A stretch of DNA of 64,000 nt, from NCBI GenBank assembly GCA_017624895.1, contig JAGAMB010000005.1, forward strand, positions 33,944 to 97,943, read 5' to 3'. This DNA is from Ruminococcus sp. (GTDB lineage Bacteria; Bacillota; Clostridia; Oscillospirales; Ruminococcaceae). The notes below the pieces were generated by a model. It did no database searches. It was not told the origin of the DNA and saw only the letters and a list, made by a program, of their open reading frames with translations. This document shows positions 17,622 to 25,115 of this stretch, one piece after another (position 1 is the stretch's first letter; each line of letters begins with the position of its first letter). Both the position numbers and the translations under genes were made by a program.

Positions 17622-17690
17622 AGAAGCCTGCGGGCTTCAGTGGGAGAGAATAATCGGTTTTCCGATTTGTAAAGTCTCGCCATTTACCAC
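17622..17690 (+). promoter_or_regulatory. Candidate L1-binding mRNA element before rplK
   Basis: After a small hairpin (GAAGCC / GGGCTTC) the leader contains GTGGGAG (17640-17646) and TACCAC (17685-17690), with a hairpin (ATCGG-TTTT-CCGAT) between. The two blocks are those of the L1 site in 23S rRNA (GUGGGAG...UACCAC). L1 is known to repress the rplK-rplA unit in E. coli by binding such a mimic. Confidence 0.6.
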
Positions 17691-17711
17691 ATTTATGGAG
17701 GTGCGAATAAC

Positions 17712-18137
17712 ATGGCACAGAAAGTAGTTGGCTACATTAAGCTTCAGATCGCAGCAGGAAAGGCTACTCCTGCACCGCCTGTTGGACCTGCACTCGGTCA
17801 GCACGGCGTTAATATCATGGCATTCACAAAGGAATTCAATGAGAGAACAAAGAACGACATCGGTATGATTATCCCTGTTGTTATCACTGTTTACGCAGAC
17901 CGTTCATTCTCATTCATCACAAAGACTCCCCCCGCAGCTGTTCTTATCAAGAAGGCTTGTAACATCAACAGCGGTTCAGGAGTTCCCAATAAGACTAAGG
18001 TTGCTAACATCACTAAGGAACAGGTTCAGAAGATTGCTGAGCAGAAAATGCCCGATCTCAATGCTGGTTCCCTCGAAGCAGCTATGAGCATGATCGCAGG
18101 TACAGCTCGTTCAATGGGCGTTGTAGTTGTTGACTAA
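17712..18137 (+). CDS. rplK: Large ribosomal subunit protein L11
   Basis: Part of the GTPase-associated centre of the 50S subunit. 141 residues with the family opening [25 protein letters not shown] (shown here only in part by positions 5-29) and the C-terminal rRNA-binding domain ([23 protein letters not shown]). A GGAGGTG site precedes the ATG. It is followed by rplA after a 123-nt gap that carries its own L1-like element. Confidence 0.98.
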   Translation: MAQKVVGYIKLQIAAGKATPAPPVGPALGQHGVNIMAFTKEFNERTKNDIGMIIPVVITVYADRSFSFITKTPPAAVLIKKACNINSGSGVPNKTKVANITKEQVQKIAEQKMPDLNAGSLEAAMSMIAGTARSMGVVVVD

Positions 18138-18187
18138 TTTAAATTAACTTGAATGATGATACGGGTTTTCCCGTTCAGAGTTCTATT

Positions 18188-18241
18188 GGTGGGAGGAAAA
18201 TTCCGCTAATCGGATATGCTATAGGCGTCCGGTATTACCAC
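18188..18241 (+). promoter_or_regulatory. Candidate L1-binding mRNA element before rplA
   Basis: GGTGGGAG (18188-18195) and TACCAC (18236-18241) bracket a variable stem region, followed 7 nt later by the rplA ribosome site. The similarity to the L1 site of 23S rRNA is closer than for the rplK element, including GCGTCCGGTATTACCAC against the rRNA block GCGCCGGUGAAAUACCAC. Confidence 0.65.
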
Positions 18242-18260
18242 TTAAATAGGAGGAAATATA

Positions 18261-18956
18261 ATGAAACACGGCAAGAAATATGTTGACAGCGCAAAGGCTG
18301 TCGATTATGCAAAGCTTTATGAGTCCGTTGAGGCTCTTGAATTAGTTTGCCAGAATGCAAAGGCAAAGTTTGATGAAACTGTTGAAGCTCATATCCGTCT
18401 TGGTGTTGACTCACGTCACGCTGACCAGCAGGTTAGAGGCGCTGTTGTACTTCCTAACGGTACAGGTAAGAACGTAAAGGTTCTCGTTTTCTGTAAGGAA
18501 GATAAGTACGAGGCTGCTCAGGCTGCAGGTGCTGAGTATGTTGGCGGTATGGATCTCGTTGAAAAGATTCAGAAGGAAAACTGGATGGATTTCGACGTTG
18601 TTATCGCTTCACCTGATATGATGGGCCTCGTTGGTCGTCTTGGTAAGGTTCTCGGTCCCCGTGGACTTATGCCAAACCCAAAGGCTGGTACTGTAACTCC
18701 TGACGTTGCTAAGGCTGTAACAGAGGCTAAGGCTGGTAAGATTGAGTACCGTCTTGACAAGACAAACATCATCCACTGCCCCATTGGTAAGGCTTCCTTC
18801 GGCTCTGCTAAGCTTGAGGAAAACTTCAACACACTTATGGAAGCTATCGTTAAGGCTAAGCCTGCTGCAGCTAAGGGTACTTACCTCAAGAGCTGCACAG
18901 TAACTTCCACAATGGGCCCCGGTGTTCCCGTTGCTACAACAAAGTACGGTGTTTGA
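18261..18956 (+). CDS. rplA: Large ribosomal subunit protein L1
   Basis: Two-domain protein of the L1 stalk, and a translational repressor of its own operon in studied bacteria. 231 residues with the motifs [34 protein letters not shown] and [14 protein letters not shown]. An AGGAGG site precedes the ATG. A terminator follows, so rplJ-rplL, which often come next, are not part of this unit. Confidence 0.98.
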   Translation: MKHGKKYVDSAKAVDYAKLYESVEALELVCQNAKAKFDETVEAHIRLGVDSRHADQQVRGAVVLPNGTGKNVKVLVFCKEDKYEAAQAAGAEYVGGMDLVEKIQKENWMDFDVVIASPDMMGLVGRLGKVLGPRGLMPNPKAGTVTPDVAKAVTEAKAGKIEYRLDKTNIIHCPIGKASFGSAKLEENFNTLMEAIVKAKPAAAKGTYLKSCTVTSTMGPGVPVATTKYGV

Positions 18957-18971
18957 TTAAACGCATAAATT

Positions 18972-19003
18972 ATCGCTCTCGGTTTTCCGAGGGCGATTTT
19001 GTT
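18972..19003 (+). terminator. Terminator after rplA
   Basis: An 11-bp stem (ATCGCTCTCGG / CCGAGGGCGAT, one G-T pair) with a TTTT loop, followed by TTTGTTATTTT. It ends the rpmG-rplA unit. Confidence 0.85.
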
Positions 19004-19062
19004 ATTTTATAAATTTTTTCATATTTTCCTGTGATATTTTAAATCCCTGTGCGTCTTATAAA

Positions 19063-19077
19063 TGTAAACGGTTTACA
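19063..19077. promoter_or_regulatory. Perfect 15-bp palindrome upstream of the ECF sigma gene (candidate operator)
   Basis: TGTAAACGGTTTACA is a 7-bp perfect inverted repeat around one base, 26 nt before the sigma factor start. It has the form of a dimeric repressor site. The binding protein is unknown. Confidence 0.5.
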
Positions 19078-19103
19078 TAACATTAACTGAAAGGAGGCAG
19101 CTT

Positions 19104-19604
19104 ATGGAAAGCTTTGAGGAAATATACCGTAAATATTTCGACGATGTGTACCGATTTCTCCGAGGACTGACAGGTAACGAATCCCTTGCGGAAGAACTGA
19201 CGCAGGAAACCTTTTTCCGCGCTATGAAGTCAATCAAGGACTACCGCGGAGAATCGGAGCTTCGCGTGTGGATGTGTTCAATCGCCAGAAATCTTTACTA
19301 TTCCCATTGCCGAAAGCAAAACCGCCTGTCCCCCGATGAAATCCCAAACGATATAGCCGATGATAACAGCTTCACGGATATGATTGCGGATAAATCAATA
19401 GCATTTCAGATTCACCGCTTATTGCACGATATGCAGGATCCATATAAAGAGGTTTTCACCCTGCGTATCTTCGGCGAACTGTCATTCAAGGAAATCGCTG
19501 AGCTATTCGGAAAAAACGACCATTGGGCGTGTGTAACGTTTCATAGGGCAAAGGCTATGCTGCAAACTAAACTAAAGGAGGAAAACTCAGATGTTAAGAT
19601 GTGA
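19104..19604 (+). CDS. ECF-type RNA polymerase sigma factor
   Basis: 166-residue group 4 sigma factor. Region 2 spans about 1-75 (FDDVYRFLRGLTGNESLAEELTQETFFRAM, cited by position 13-42) and region 4 about 105-160 with the helix-turn-helix LSFKEIAELFGKNDHWACVTF. AAAGGAGG lies upstream of the ATG. Its 3' end overlaps the next gene, a zinc-finger anti-sigma factor, by 14 nt, which makes the pair a regulatory module for an envelope or stress signal. Target promoters are unknown. Confidence 0.9.
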   Translation: MESFEEIYRKYFDDVYRFLRGLTGNESLAEELTQETFFRAMKSIKDYRGESELRVWMCSIARNLYYSHCRKQNRLSPDEIPNDIADDNSFTDMIADKSIAFQIHRLLHDMQDPYKEVFTLRIFGELSFKEIAELFGKNDHWACVTFHRAKAMLQTKLKEENSDVKM

Positions 19605-20487
19605 GATTGTACAGGATTTACTGCCGCTTTATACGGAAAATATGGTCAGCCCCTACACGGCACAGGAAGTAGGCACACACCTCAGAGGATGCCCCGTTTG
19701 TGCCGAAAAATACAGGGAAATGTCCGCTGCATCACCAAATGTTCAGATGAGAATGGACACGGCACAGCAGTTTATTGATTATCAGAAAAAGGCAAAGAAG
19801 AAAACAGCTACTCCTATAATTATCGTTGCTGTAGTTATTTCATTATTATCTGTTATTATGGCTATGATAATGATTAGTGTATTAGCAGTTAGTCTTTTTA
19901 AAACCACAGGGATGACAGAAGAAACAATAGAATACCACGATATACCGTCAATAAGCAATTCACCATTCGCTGATTTCACAATAGATGAGGATGAACGGAA
20001 TTATTCCCGGTATATGGGTGAAAATGCCCTTGAAGAATACCGCAATAAGCTTGATATGGACGAAAGCATATTCCCTGCCGAGCTGACTGAGAATATAAAG
20101 GTACGGAACTACAAAATGCTTTATTATAATCCCTTTGACCAGCAGTATTTAAGCTATCTGACTGTAACCTACTCCCCTGAGGACTATGAAAAAGAAATCC
20201 AGCGTCTTAATGCATACGAAAGCACCAATTATAAGGGAATTTACGGAGTTACAGGCTTCAACGGCGGCGAGCCTCTTGCAGTATATACCGATGAATATCA
20301 CGGCTTTGTCTATGCCATAAATACACCCGACACTGAAAATACAATTACCTACTGCGAGCTTATTTTCTGCAATTATTTTATGGATATAGAATACAATGAC
20401 TTTATGCCTGAGGAATATCTCCCCGACGGTTTCGACGCTACTGTTGAAAATCCATACCGCAAAAAAATGCTTAGAGAGCAATCCTGA
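19591..20487 (+). CDS. Membrane anti-sigma factor with N-terminal zinc finger
   Basis: 298 residues. The N-terminal 45 residues form a zf-HC2/ZAS-like fold with HLRGCPVCAEKY (His-x3-Cys-x2-Cys), the part that holds the sigma factor. A single membrane helix follows (about residues 65-92: TPIIIVAVVISLLSVIMAM, then more hydrophobic residues), and the remaining 200 residues lie outside the membrane and should sense the signal. It overlaps the sigma gene. The outer domain has no recognised family. Confidence 0.85.
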   Translation: MLRCEIVQDLLPLYTENMVSPYTAQEVGTHLRGCPVCAEKYREMSAASPNVQMRMDTAQQFIDYQKKAKKKTATPIIIVAVVISLLSVIMAMIMISVLAVSLFKTTGMTEETIEYHDIPSISNSPFADFTIDEDERNYSRYMGENALEEYRNKLDMDESIFPAELTENIKVRNYKMLYYNPFDQQYLSYLTVTYSPEDYEKEIQRLNAYESTNYKGIYGVTGFNGGEPLAVYTDEYHGFVYAINTPDTENTITYCELIFCNYFMDIEYNDFMPEEYLPDGFDATVENPYRKKMLREQS

Positions 20488-20569
20488 TATAGTGTTTGTT
20501 ATAAATAACTAATAGCGTTATACATCACTAACTACTTTTGTGTTATCCGCTGATTATTTCAAAAGGATA

Positions 20570-20598
20570 TTGACAAAATGTAAACAATCGGGTATAAT
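20570..20598 (+). promoter_or_regulatory. Promoter of feoA-feoB
   Basis: TTGACA (20570-20575), 17 bp, TATAAT (20593-20598), perfect consensus, with a leader of about 60 nt. No clear Fur box was found, but iron or DtxR-type control is to be expected for this operon. Confidence 0.85.
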
Positions 20599-20664
20599 AT
20601 AGTTAGTAAAGGGTAACAGATACTCTTTACGGGATATTTCCCAATCTGATAAAAGGGTGATTTT

Positions 20665-20880
20665 ATGTCGTTAAATCAAATTTCAATCGGTAAAGAATAT
20701 ATCGTTAAAGATATCAACAGCAATGACGCTGAACTCAACTCTTTCCTGCTCACTCTCGGCTGCTACAGAGGTGCCGCTGTAACTGTGGTATCACGCAGAA
20801 GAAACAGCTGTGTTGTAGCAATCAAAGACGGCAGATACAACATTGACAAGCATCTTGCAAATGCAATTTCTGTATATTAA
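20665..20880 (+). CDS. feoA: Ferrous iron transport protein A (FeoA)
   Basis: Small SH3-like cytosolic protein that assists FeoB. 71 residues with the pattern SLNQISIGKEYIVKDIN at the start and LLTLGCYRGAAVTVVSRRRN in the middle. AAAGGGTGA lies upstream of the ATG. It precedes feoB by 109 nt, a gap containing a strong hairpin. Confidence 0.88.
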   Translation: MSLNQISIGKEYIVKDINSNDAELNSFLLTLGCYRGAAVTVVSRRRNSCVVAIKDGRYNIDKHLANAISVY

Positions 20881-20905
20881 TCGGATTTAACCGCATATGT
20901 ATTTA

Positions 20906-20936
20906 TACAGGCACTTTCCTGTGCCTGTATATTTTG
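20906..20936 (+). terminator. Hairpin between feoA and feoB (possible partial terminator)
   Basis: Perfect 9-bp stem TACAGGCAC / GTGCCTGTA with a 6-nt loop, followed by TATTTTG. It would reduce feoB transcription relative to feoA if it acts as a terminator. Confidence 0.6.
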
Positions 20937-20989
20937 GGAAAGCTGTTAGTATATAATAACAAAATATTTCAATAACGAGGGAAAAAATT

Positions 20990-22990
20990 ATGAGAATAGC
21001 CATGGCAGGCAACCCGAATTCGGGTAAAACAACAATGTTCAACGCTTTGACAGGTAAAAGCGAAAAGGTTGGTAACTGGGCAGGTGTTACCGTTGACAAA
21101 AAAGAAAACCCAATAAAAAAATCCTACTGCAACGGCAAGGATATTATTGCGGTTGACCTCCCCGGTACGTATTCCATTTCACCATTTACAAGCGAGGAAA
21201 GCGTAGCAAGAGATTACATAGTCAACGAAAAGCCCGATGTGCTTATAAATATCGTAGATGCCACAAATCTCAGCCGAAGCCTGTTTTTCACAACTCAGCT
21301 TCTTGAACTCGGCGTACCAATGGTTATTGCCCTTAACAAGACAGATATAAACGAGAAAAAGGATACAAAAATTGACAGCGAAAAGCTTTCAACACTTCTG
21401 GGCTGCCCTGTAGTCAATACAGTATCAACCTCAGCAGACGGACTTTCGGAGCTTATGAAAACAGCCGTTAGTATTGTGGGAAAATCGCAGAAACCGCCTT
21501 TCAGAAACAAAAATACGGATATTAAGGACAAAACCGCTGCCGAAGCCGCTGACTGTGAACGCTACGAATTTGTAAACGGCATAGTTAAGCAGGTTGAACA
21601 GCGAAAGGTTCTTACTAAGGACAAGAATTTCAGCGATAAGATTGACACATTTATAACAAACCCTATTGTGGGACTGCTTATTTTCGCAGGCATTATGTGG
21701 CTTGTGTTCCAGATTTCACAGGCTTGGCTCGGTCCATACATAGCAGATACCCTTGTTGCTCTACTTGAACAGTTCCAAGGCTGGGTAGGCGGACTTCTTG
21801 AAAACGCTTCTCCCCTGCTGTCGGCACTCCTCGTTGACGGTGTAATCGGCGGTGTTATCGCAGTTCTCGGATTTCTCCCCTTGGTTATGATAATGTATTT
21901 CCTCATTGCAATTCTCGAAGATTGCGGATATATGGCGAGAGCCGCAGTTGTTCTTGACCCCATATTCAAAAAAGTCGGACTTTCGGGAAAATCCGTTATC
22001 CCCTTTGTTATCACAATCGGCTGTGCAGTTCCCGGAATTATGGCAAGCCGTACAATCCGCAATGAGCGTGAAAGACGTGCAACTGCAATGCTTGCTCCCT
22101 TTATGCCATGCGGTGCGAAAATCCCTGTAATTGCTCTCTTTGCAGGTGCATTTTTCAACGAAAATAAGGGAATTATAAGCTTTGTGGTATACCTCACAGG
22201 TATTGCACTTATCTTCCTCGGTGCTTTGCTTGTTAACCTCATTACAGGTCACAGAGCAAAAAATTCATTCTTTATTATTGAACTTCCCGAATACAAAATT
22301 CCCTCACTCTGGGGCGCATTCAAGTCAATGTGCAGCCGTGGCTGGGAATATATCGTAAAGGCTGCAACAATTATCCTCCTTTGCAACACAGCAGTACAGA
22401 TTATGCAGTCATTTACATGGTCATTCAAGGTTGCAGAAGAAGCTGACCAGTCAATTCTCGCAACAATTGCAAGCCCATTCGCATATATCCTCGTTCCAAT
22501 CGTAGGCGTACTCAGCTGGCAGTTAGCCGCTGCTGCTATCACAGGCTTTATCGCTAAAGAAAACGTAGTCGGCACACTTGCAGTATGCTTTGTAGGTCTT
22601 GAAAATCTCATTGACACAGAAGAACTGGCACTTATGGAGGGTGCAGGTACAGCTACAGCGTCTGTTATGGCAATTTCAAAGGTTGCAGCCCTTGCATATC
22701 TTATGTTCAACCTCTATTCCCCCCCATGCTTTGCAGCAATCGGCGCTATGAACTCTGAAATGAAGAGCAAAAAATGGCTCTGGGGCGGAATTGGACTGCA
22801 ATTAGGAGTAGGTTACACAGTAGGCTATCTTGTGTATACTATCGGCACACTTATCACAGCACCTGCAACTCTTGATGTAACAGCTGCACTTTGCGGACTT
22901 GCAATTGTGGCTGTAATATCGGGATACATCATATACCTCATAAGCAAGGCAAATAAATCAGTAAAGGCTGAATACTCATTGGAGAGTTAA
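20990..22990 (+). CDS. feoB: Ferrous iron transporter FeoB
   Basis: GTP-driven Fe(II) importer in the membrane, 666 residues. The G domain has the P-loop GNPNSGKT (7-14), VDLPGTYSI and NKTD; the membrane half has the Gate motifs with conserved cysteines (VITIGCAVPGIMASR and LAPFMPCGAKIPV) and about eight to ten helices. GAGG lies upstream of the ATG. It is followed directly by a Cys-rich single-helix partner. Length is typical for Firmicutes. Confidence 0.96.
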   Translation: MRIAMAGNPNSGKTTMFNALTGKSEKVGNWAGVTVDKKENPIKKSYCNGKDIIAVDLPGTYSISPFTSEESVARDYIVNEKPDVLINIVDATNLSRSLFFTTQLLELGVPMVIALNKTDINEKKDTKIDSEKLSTLLGCPVVNTVSTSADGLSELMKTAVSIVGKSQKPPFRNKNTDIKDKTAAEAADCERYEFVNGIVKQVEQRKVLTKDKNFSDKIDTFITNPIVGLLIFAGIMWLVFQISQAWLGPYIADTLVALLEQFQGWVGGLLENASPLLSALLVDGVIGGVIAVLGFLPLVMIMYFLIAILEDCGYMARAAVVLDPIFKKVGLSGKSVIPFVITIGCAVPGIMASRTIRNERERRATAMLAPFMPCGAKIPVIALFAGAFFNENKGIISFVVYLTGIALIFLGALLVNLITGHRAKNSFFIIELPEYKIPSLWGAFKSMCSRGWEYIVKAATIILLCNTAVQIMQSFTWSFKVAEEADQSILATIASPFAYILVPIVGVLSWQLAAAAITGFIAKENVVGTLAVCFVGLENLIDTEELALMEGAGTATASVMAISKVAALAYLMFNLYSPPCFAAIGAMNSEMKSKKWLWGGIGLQLGVGYTVGYLVYTIGTLITAPATLDVTAALCGLAIVAVISGYIIYLISKANKSVKAEYSLES

Positions 22991-22991
22991 T

Positions 22992-23144
22992 ATGGAAAAT
23001 ATTATAATTATTGCAGTTGTAGCTGCGATAGTAATTGCAATATGCTATTATCTTTACAAAGAAAAAAAGAAAGGCACAACCTGCATCGGCTGCCCCTATG
23101 CAAAAAAATGCGGCGGGAAGTGCGGAGAAATAACCAAAAAGTAA
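22992..23144 (+). CDS. FeoB-associated Cys-rich membrane protein (50 residues)
   Basis: A short gene one base after the feoB stop. It starts MENIIIIAVVAAIVIAICYY, a single membrane helix, followed by a basic stretch and the Cys cluster CIGCPYAKKCGGKCG (four cysteines). This matches the small FeoB-associated Cys-rich proteins found after feoB in many Firmicutes, thought to help iron handling. The ribosome site GGAGAG lies in the end of feoB. Confidence 0.9.
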   Translation: MENIIIIAVVAAIVIAICYYLYKEKKKGTTCIGCPYAKKCGGKCGEITKK

Positions 23145-23149
23145 CCTCA

Positions 23150-23186
23150 ATGGGACGTTTCATTTCTGAAACGTCCCATTTTTTTC
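23150..23186 (+). terminator. Terminator of the feo operon
   Basis: Perfect 13-bp stem (ATGGGACGTTTCA / TGAAACGTCCCAT) with a 4-nt loop followed by TTTTTTTC, five bases after the stop codon. Confidence 0.92.
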
Positions 23187-23194
23187 TTTGCCTA

Positions 23195-23223
23195 TTTACT
23201 TTTTCACTAAAATATGATATAAT
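23195..23223 (+). promoter_or_regulatory. Promoter of the glutamine-synthetase-like/ANTAR pair
   Basis: TTTACT (23195-23200), 17 bp, TATAAT (23218-23223) with extended -10 (TGATATAAT). It leaves only about 25 nt of leader, too short to hold an ANTAR-target double hairpin. Confidence 0.65.
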
Positions 23224-23252
23224 ATTTCCAGATTTATATGAAGGGAGCCGTT

Positions 23253-24530
23253 ATGAATAATTCACCCAAGGAAATTCTTCGCCTTATTGAAGAAAACGAT
23301 ATAAAATTTATCCGCCTGACTTTCTGCGATGTTTTCGGCAATCTGAAAAATATCGCTGTTATGCCCAATGAGCTTGAACAGGCATTTTCCTGCGGCATAC
23401 CTTTCGATTTCGCAGAATTTGACAAGTCTGTTTCAGAGCTTCTTCTTGTGCCTGATATTTCTACAATGTCCATTCTGCCATGGCGCCCGAAATCCGGCAG
23501 AGTCGTCCGCTTTTTTTGCAGTCTTAAAACTGTCAGCGGCTCCGATTACCCCGCTGATATGCGCACTAACCTTACAAATTATATAAACGAGCTGCGCCTT
23601 AATGGATTTTCCTGCGAAATCAGTACACGCTGTGAATTTTACCTCTTTGATCTTGACGAAAAAGGCGAGCCTACAAAAATCCCCCACGATAAAGGCGGCT
23701 ATCTCGATATGGCTCCGTTGGATAAATGTGAAAATGTCCGCCGTGAAATATGCCTTTCTCTTGAAGAAATGGGACTTAACCCCAAAAGCTCCTGCCATAA
23801 ACACGGTCCGGGACAGAATGAAATCGACTTCCGTGCAAATGAACCTGTAAGCGCCGCCGACGATATGGTACATTATAAGACAATCGTTAAATCAATAGCG
23901 GAGCAATGCGGACTTTTTGCTTCATTTATGCCTAAACCTCTCGAAAATGAACACGGCAGCGCTCTCAGTTTTTCATTGAGCATTAAAAAGAACGGAGAGC
24001 ATATATTCGGTAATTCTCCCGATGCCATTTCTGAGGAGGGCAAGTGCTTTATTTCAGGCGTACTCCGCAGAATAAGGGAAATAACAGTATTTCTCAACCC
24101 TACAGTTAATTCCTACAGCCGTTTTGGTGTAGGATATGCACCGAAATATATTAATTATTCTACCGACGACCGCACCTCGCTTGTACGCTTATGCGCTTTA
24201 AAAGGTACATCACCAAGAATTGAAATACGTTCCGCTGATGCTGCCTGCAATCCCTATATCGCATTTAAGCTTATACTTGCGGCTGGAATAGAGGGCATAA
24301 GAAGCGGCGACAGTTCACTTTTCTGCAACAGCGCAGAGCAATCCCGACAACTTCCCGAAAATCCGCAGGAAGCTCTGGATATTGCTCGGAACAGCGAATT
24401 TGTCCGCAGCAATCTCCCCGAAAATGTGCGAAATCTCCTTTTTCAGCGTCTTGATCTACAGCTCGAATCGCTGAAAAAATATGATAGTACGGAGAGCTTC
24501 TGTGATGAATACTACTTCCCATATATTTAA
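23253..24530 (+). CDS. Glutamine synthetase-like protein lacking several metal-binding residues
   Basis: 425 residues from the ATG at 23253 (GGGAG 5 nt upstream). It aligns over its whole length with type I glutamine synthetase (FIRLTFCDVFGNLKNI at the N-terminus, FMPKPL, NPTVNSY, IEIRSADAACNPY). Against the canonical enzyme several metal or catalytic residues differ: Glu of EPEFFLF is Arg126 (Glu128 kept), Glu of HHEVAPGQHE is Lys183 (Glu190 kept), the His of GSGMH is Ser239, and the DGSSIEGF loop is absent. It is probably a non-catalytic relative used for sensing or regulation. An ANTAR protein follows after 9 nt. Another activity in the same fold, such as gamma-glutamylation of an amine, cannot be excluded. 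Confidence 0.85.
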   Translation: MNNSPKEILRLIEENDIKFIRLTFCDVFGNLKNIAVMPNELEQAFSCGIPFDFAEFDKSVSELLLVPDISTMSILPWRPKSGRVVRFFCSLKTVSGSDYPADMRTNLTNYINELRLNGFSCEISTRCEFYLFDLDEKGEPTKIPHDKGGYLDMAPLDKCENVRREICLSLEEMGLNPKSSCHKHGPGQNEIDFRANEPVSAADDMVHYKTIVKSIAEQCGLFASFMPKPLENEHGSALSFSLSIKKNGEHIFGNSPDAISEEGKCFISGVLRRIREITVFLNPTVNSYSRFGVGYAPKYINYSTDDRTSLVRLCALKGTSPRIEIRSADAACNPYIAFKLILAAGIEGIRSGDSSLFCNSAEQSRQLPENPQEALDIARNSEFVRSNLPENVRNLLFQRLDLQLESLKKYDSTESFCDEYYFPYI

Positions 24531-24539
24531 GAGGCTGAT

Positions 24540-25103
24540 ATGAAAAAAGCAATTATCGTTTCCGGCGCGGATCATACCGCTGATATGATTTATCATACCC
24601 TGCGTAATAATGGCTATGACAATATTTCTGTCATATCTGTGGGAAATGAAGTCCGCAGAAGTCTGCTAAACGCTATACCTGATATAATCATTATAAATAC
24701 TCCCCTTTACGGCGAAATGGGAACGGAGCTTGCAGAAACTGCCGCTAAAGATACCGACGCTGTTGTTATACTTCTCTGCGGTAGAGATATTGCAGATGAA
24801 CTTGCAGACAGGCTCTCTCCCTACAATATTCTCGTACTGTCAAAGCCTCTGAACCACAGAATACTTTCCGACGGAATAAAGCTTCTGAGAGCTGATACTG
24901 TTCCCTTTTCCGATATAAGGGAAACCGAGGAGGTTATGCGCCGCATCAGCAACATTCGTATTATAAACCGAGCTAAATCAATGCTGATGAAATATCTGGG
25001 CTTCACAGAACCTCAGGCTCATCGTTATCTGGAAAAGCAGGCTATGAACAGCCGCTGTACACGATATGAAGCAGCAAAGAAAATAATATCGGATCTTACG
25101 TAA
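24540..25103 (+). CDS. ANTAR-domain RNA-binding regulator with degenerate receiver
   Basis: 187 residues. The N-terminal half (1-120) is a receiver-like fold, but the phospho-acceptor position is Asn53 (IIIINTPLYGEMG) and the usual acidic pair is missing, so it is a pseudo-receiver. The C-terminal half (about 130-187) is an ANTAR domain: RAKSMLMKYLGFTEPQAHRY with a following basic helix. ANTAR proteins bind paired RNA hairpins and prevent termination. It follows a glutamine-synthetase-like gene, as nitR follows glnA in Clostridium saccharobutylicum, so a nitrogen-control role is likely. Confidence 0.88.
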   Translation: MKKAIIVSGADHTADMIYHTLRNNGYDNISVISVGNEVRRSLLNAIPDIIIINTPLYGEMGTELAETAAKDTDAVVILLCGRDIADELADRLSPYNILVLSKPLNHRILSDGIKLLRADTVPFSDIRETEEVMRRISNIRIINRAKSMLMKYLGFTEPQAHRYLEKQAMNSRCTRYEAAKKIISDLT

Positions 25104-25115
25104 AGGAGATGGAAT

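Noticed and set aside
19063-19077. CcpA cre site
   Set aside because: The palindrome is odd-numbered (15 bp) and does not fit the 14-bp cre pattern with its central CG in register.
21562-22252. Long minus-strand frames inside feoB (226 and 163 residues)
   Set aside because: They are shadows of the real gene with low-complexity translations and no ribosome sites.
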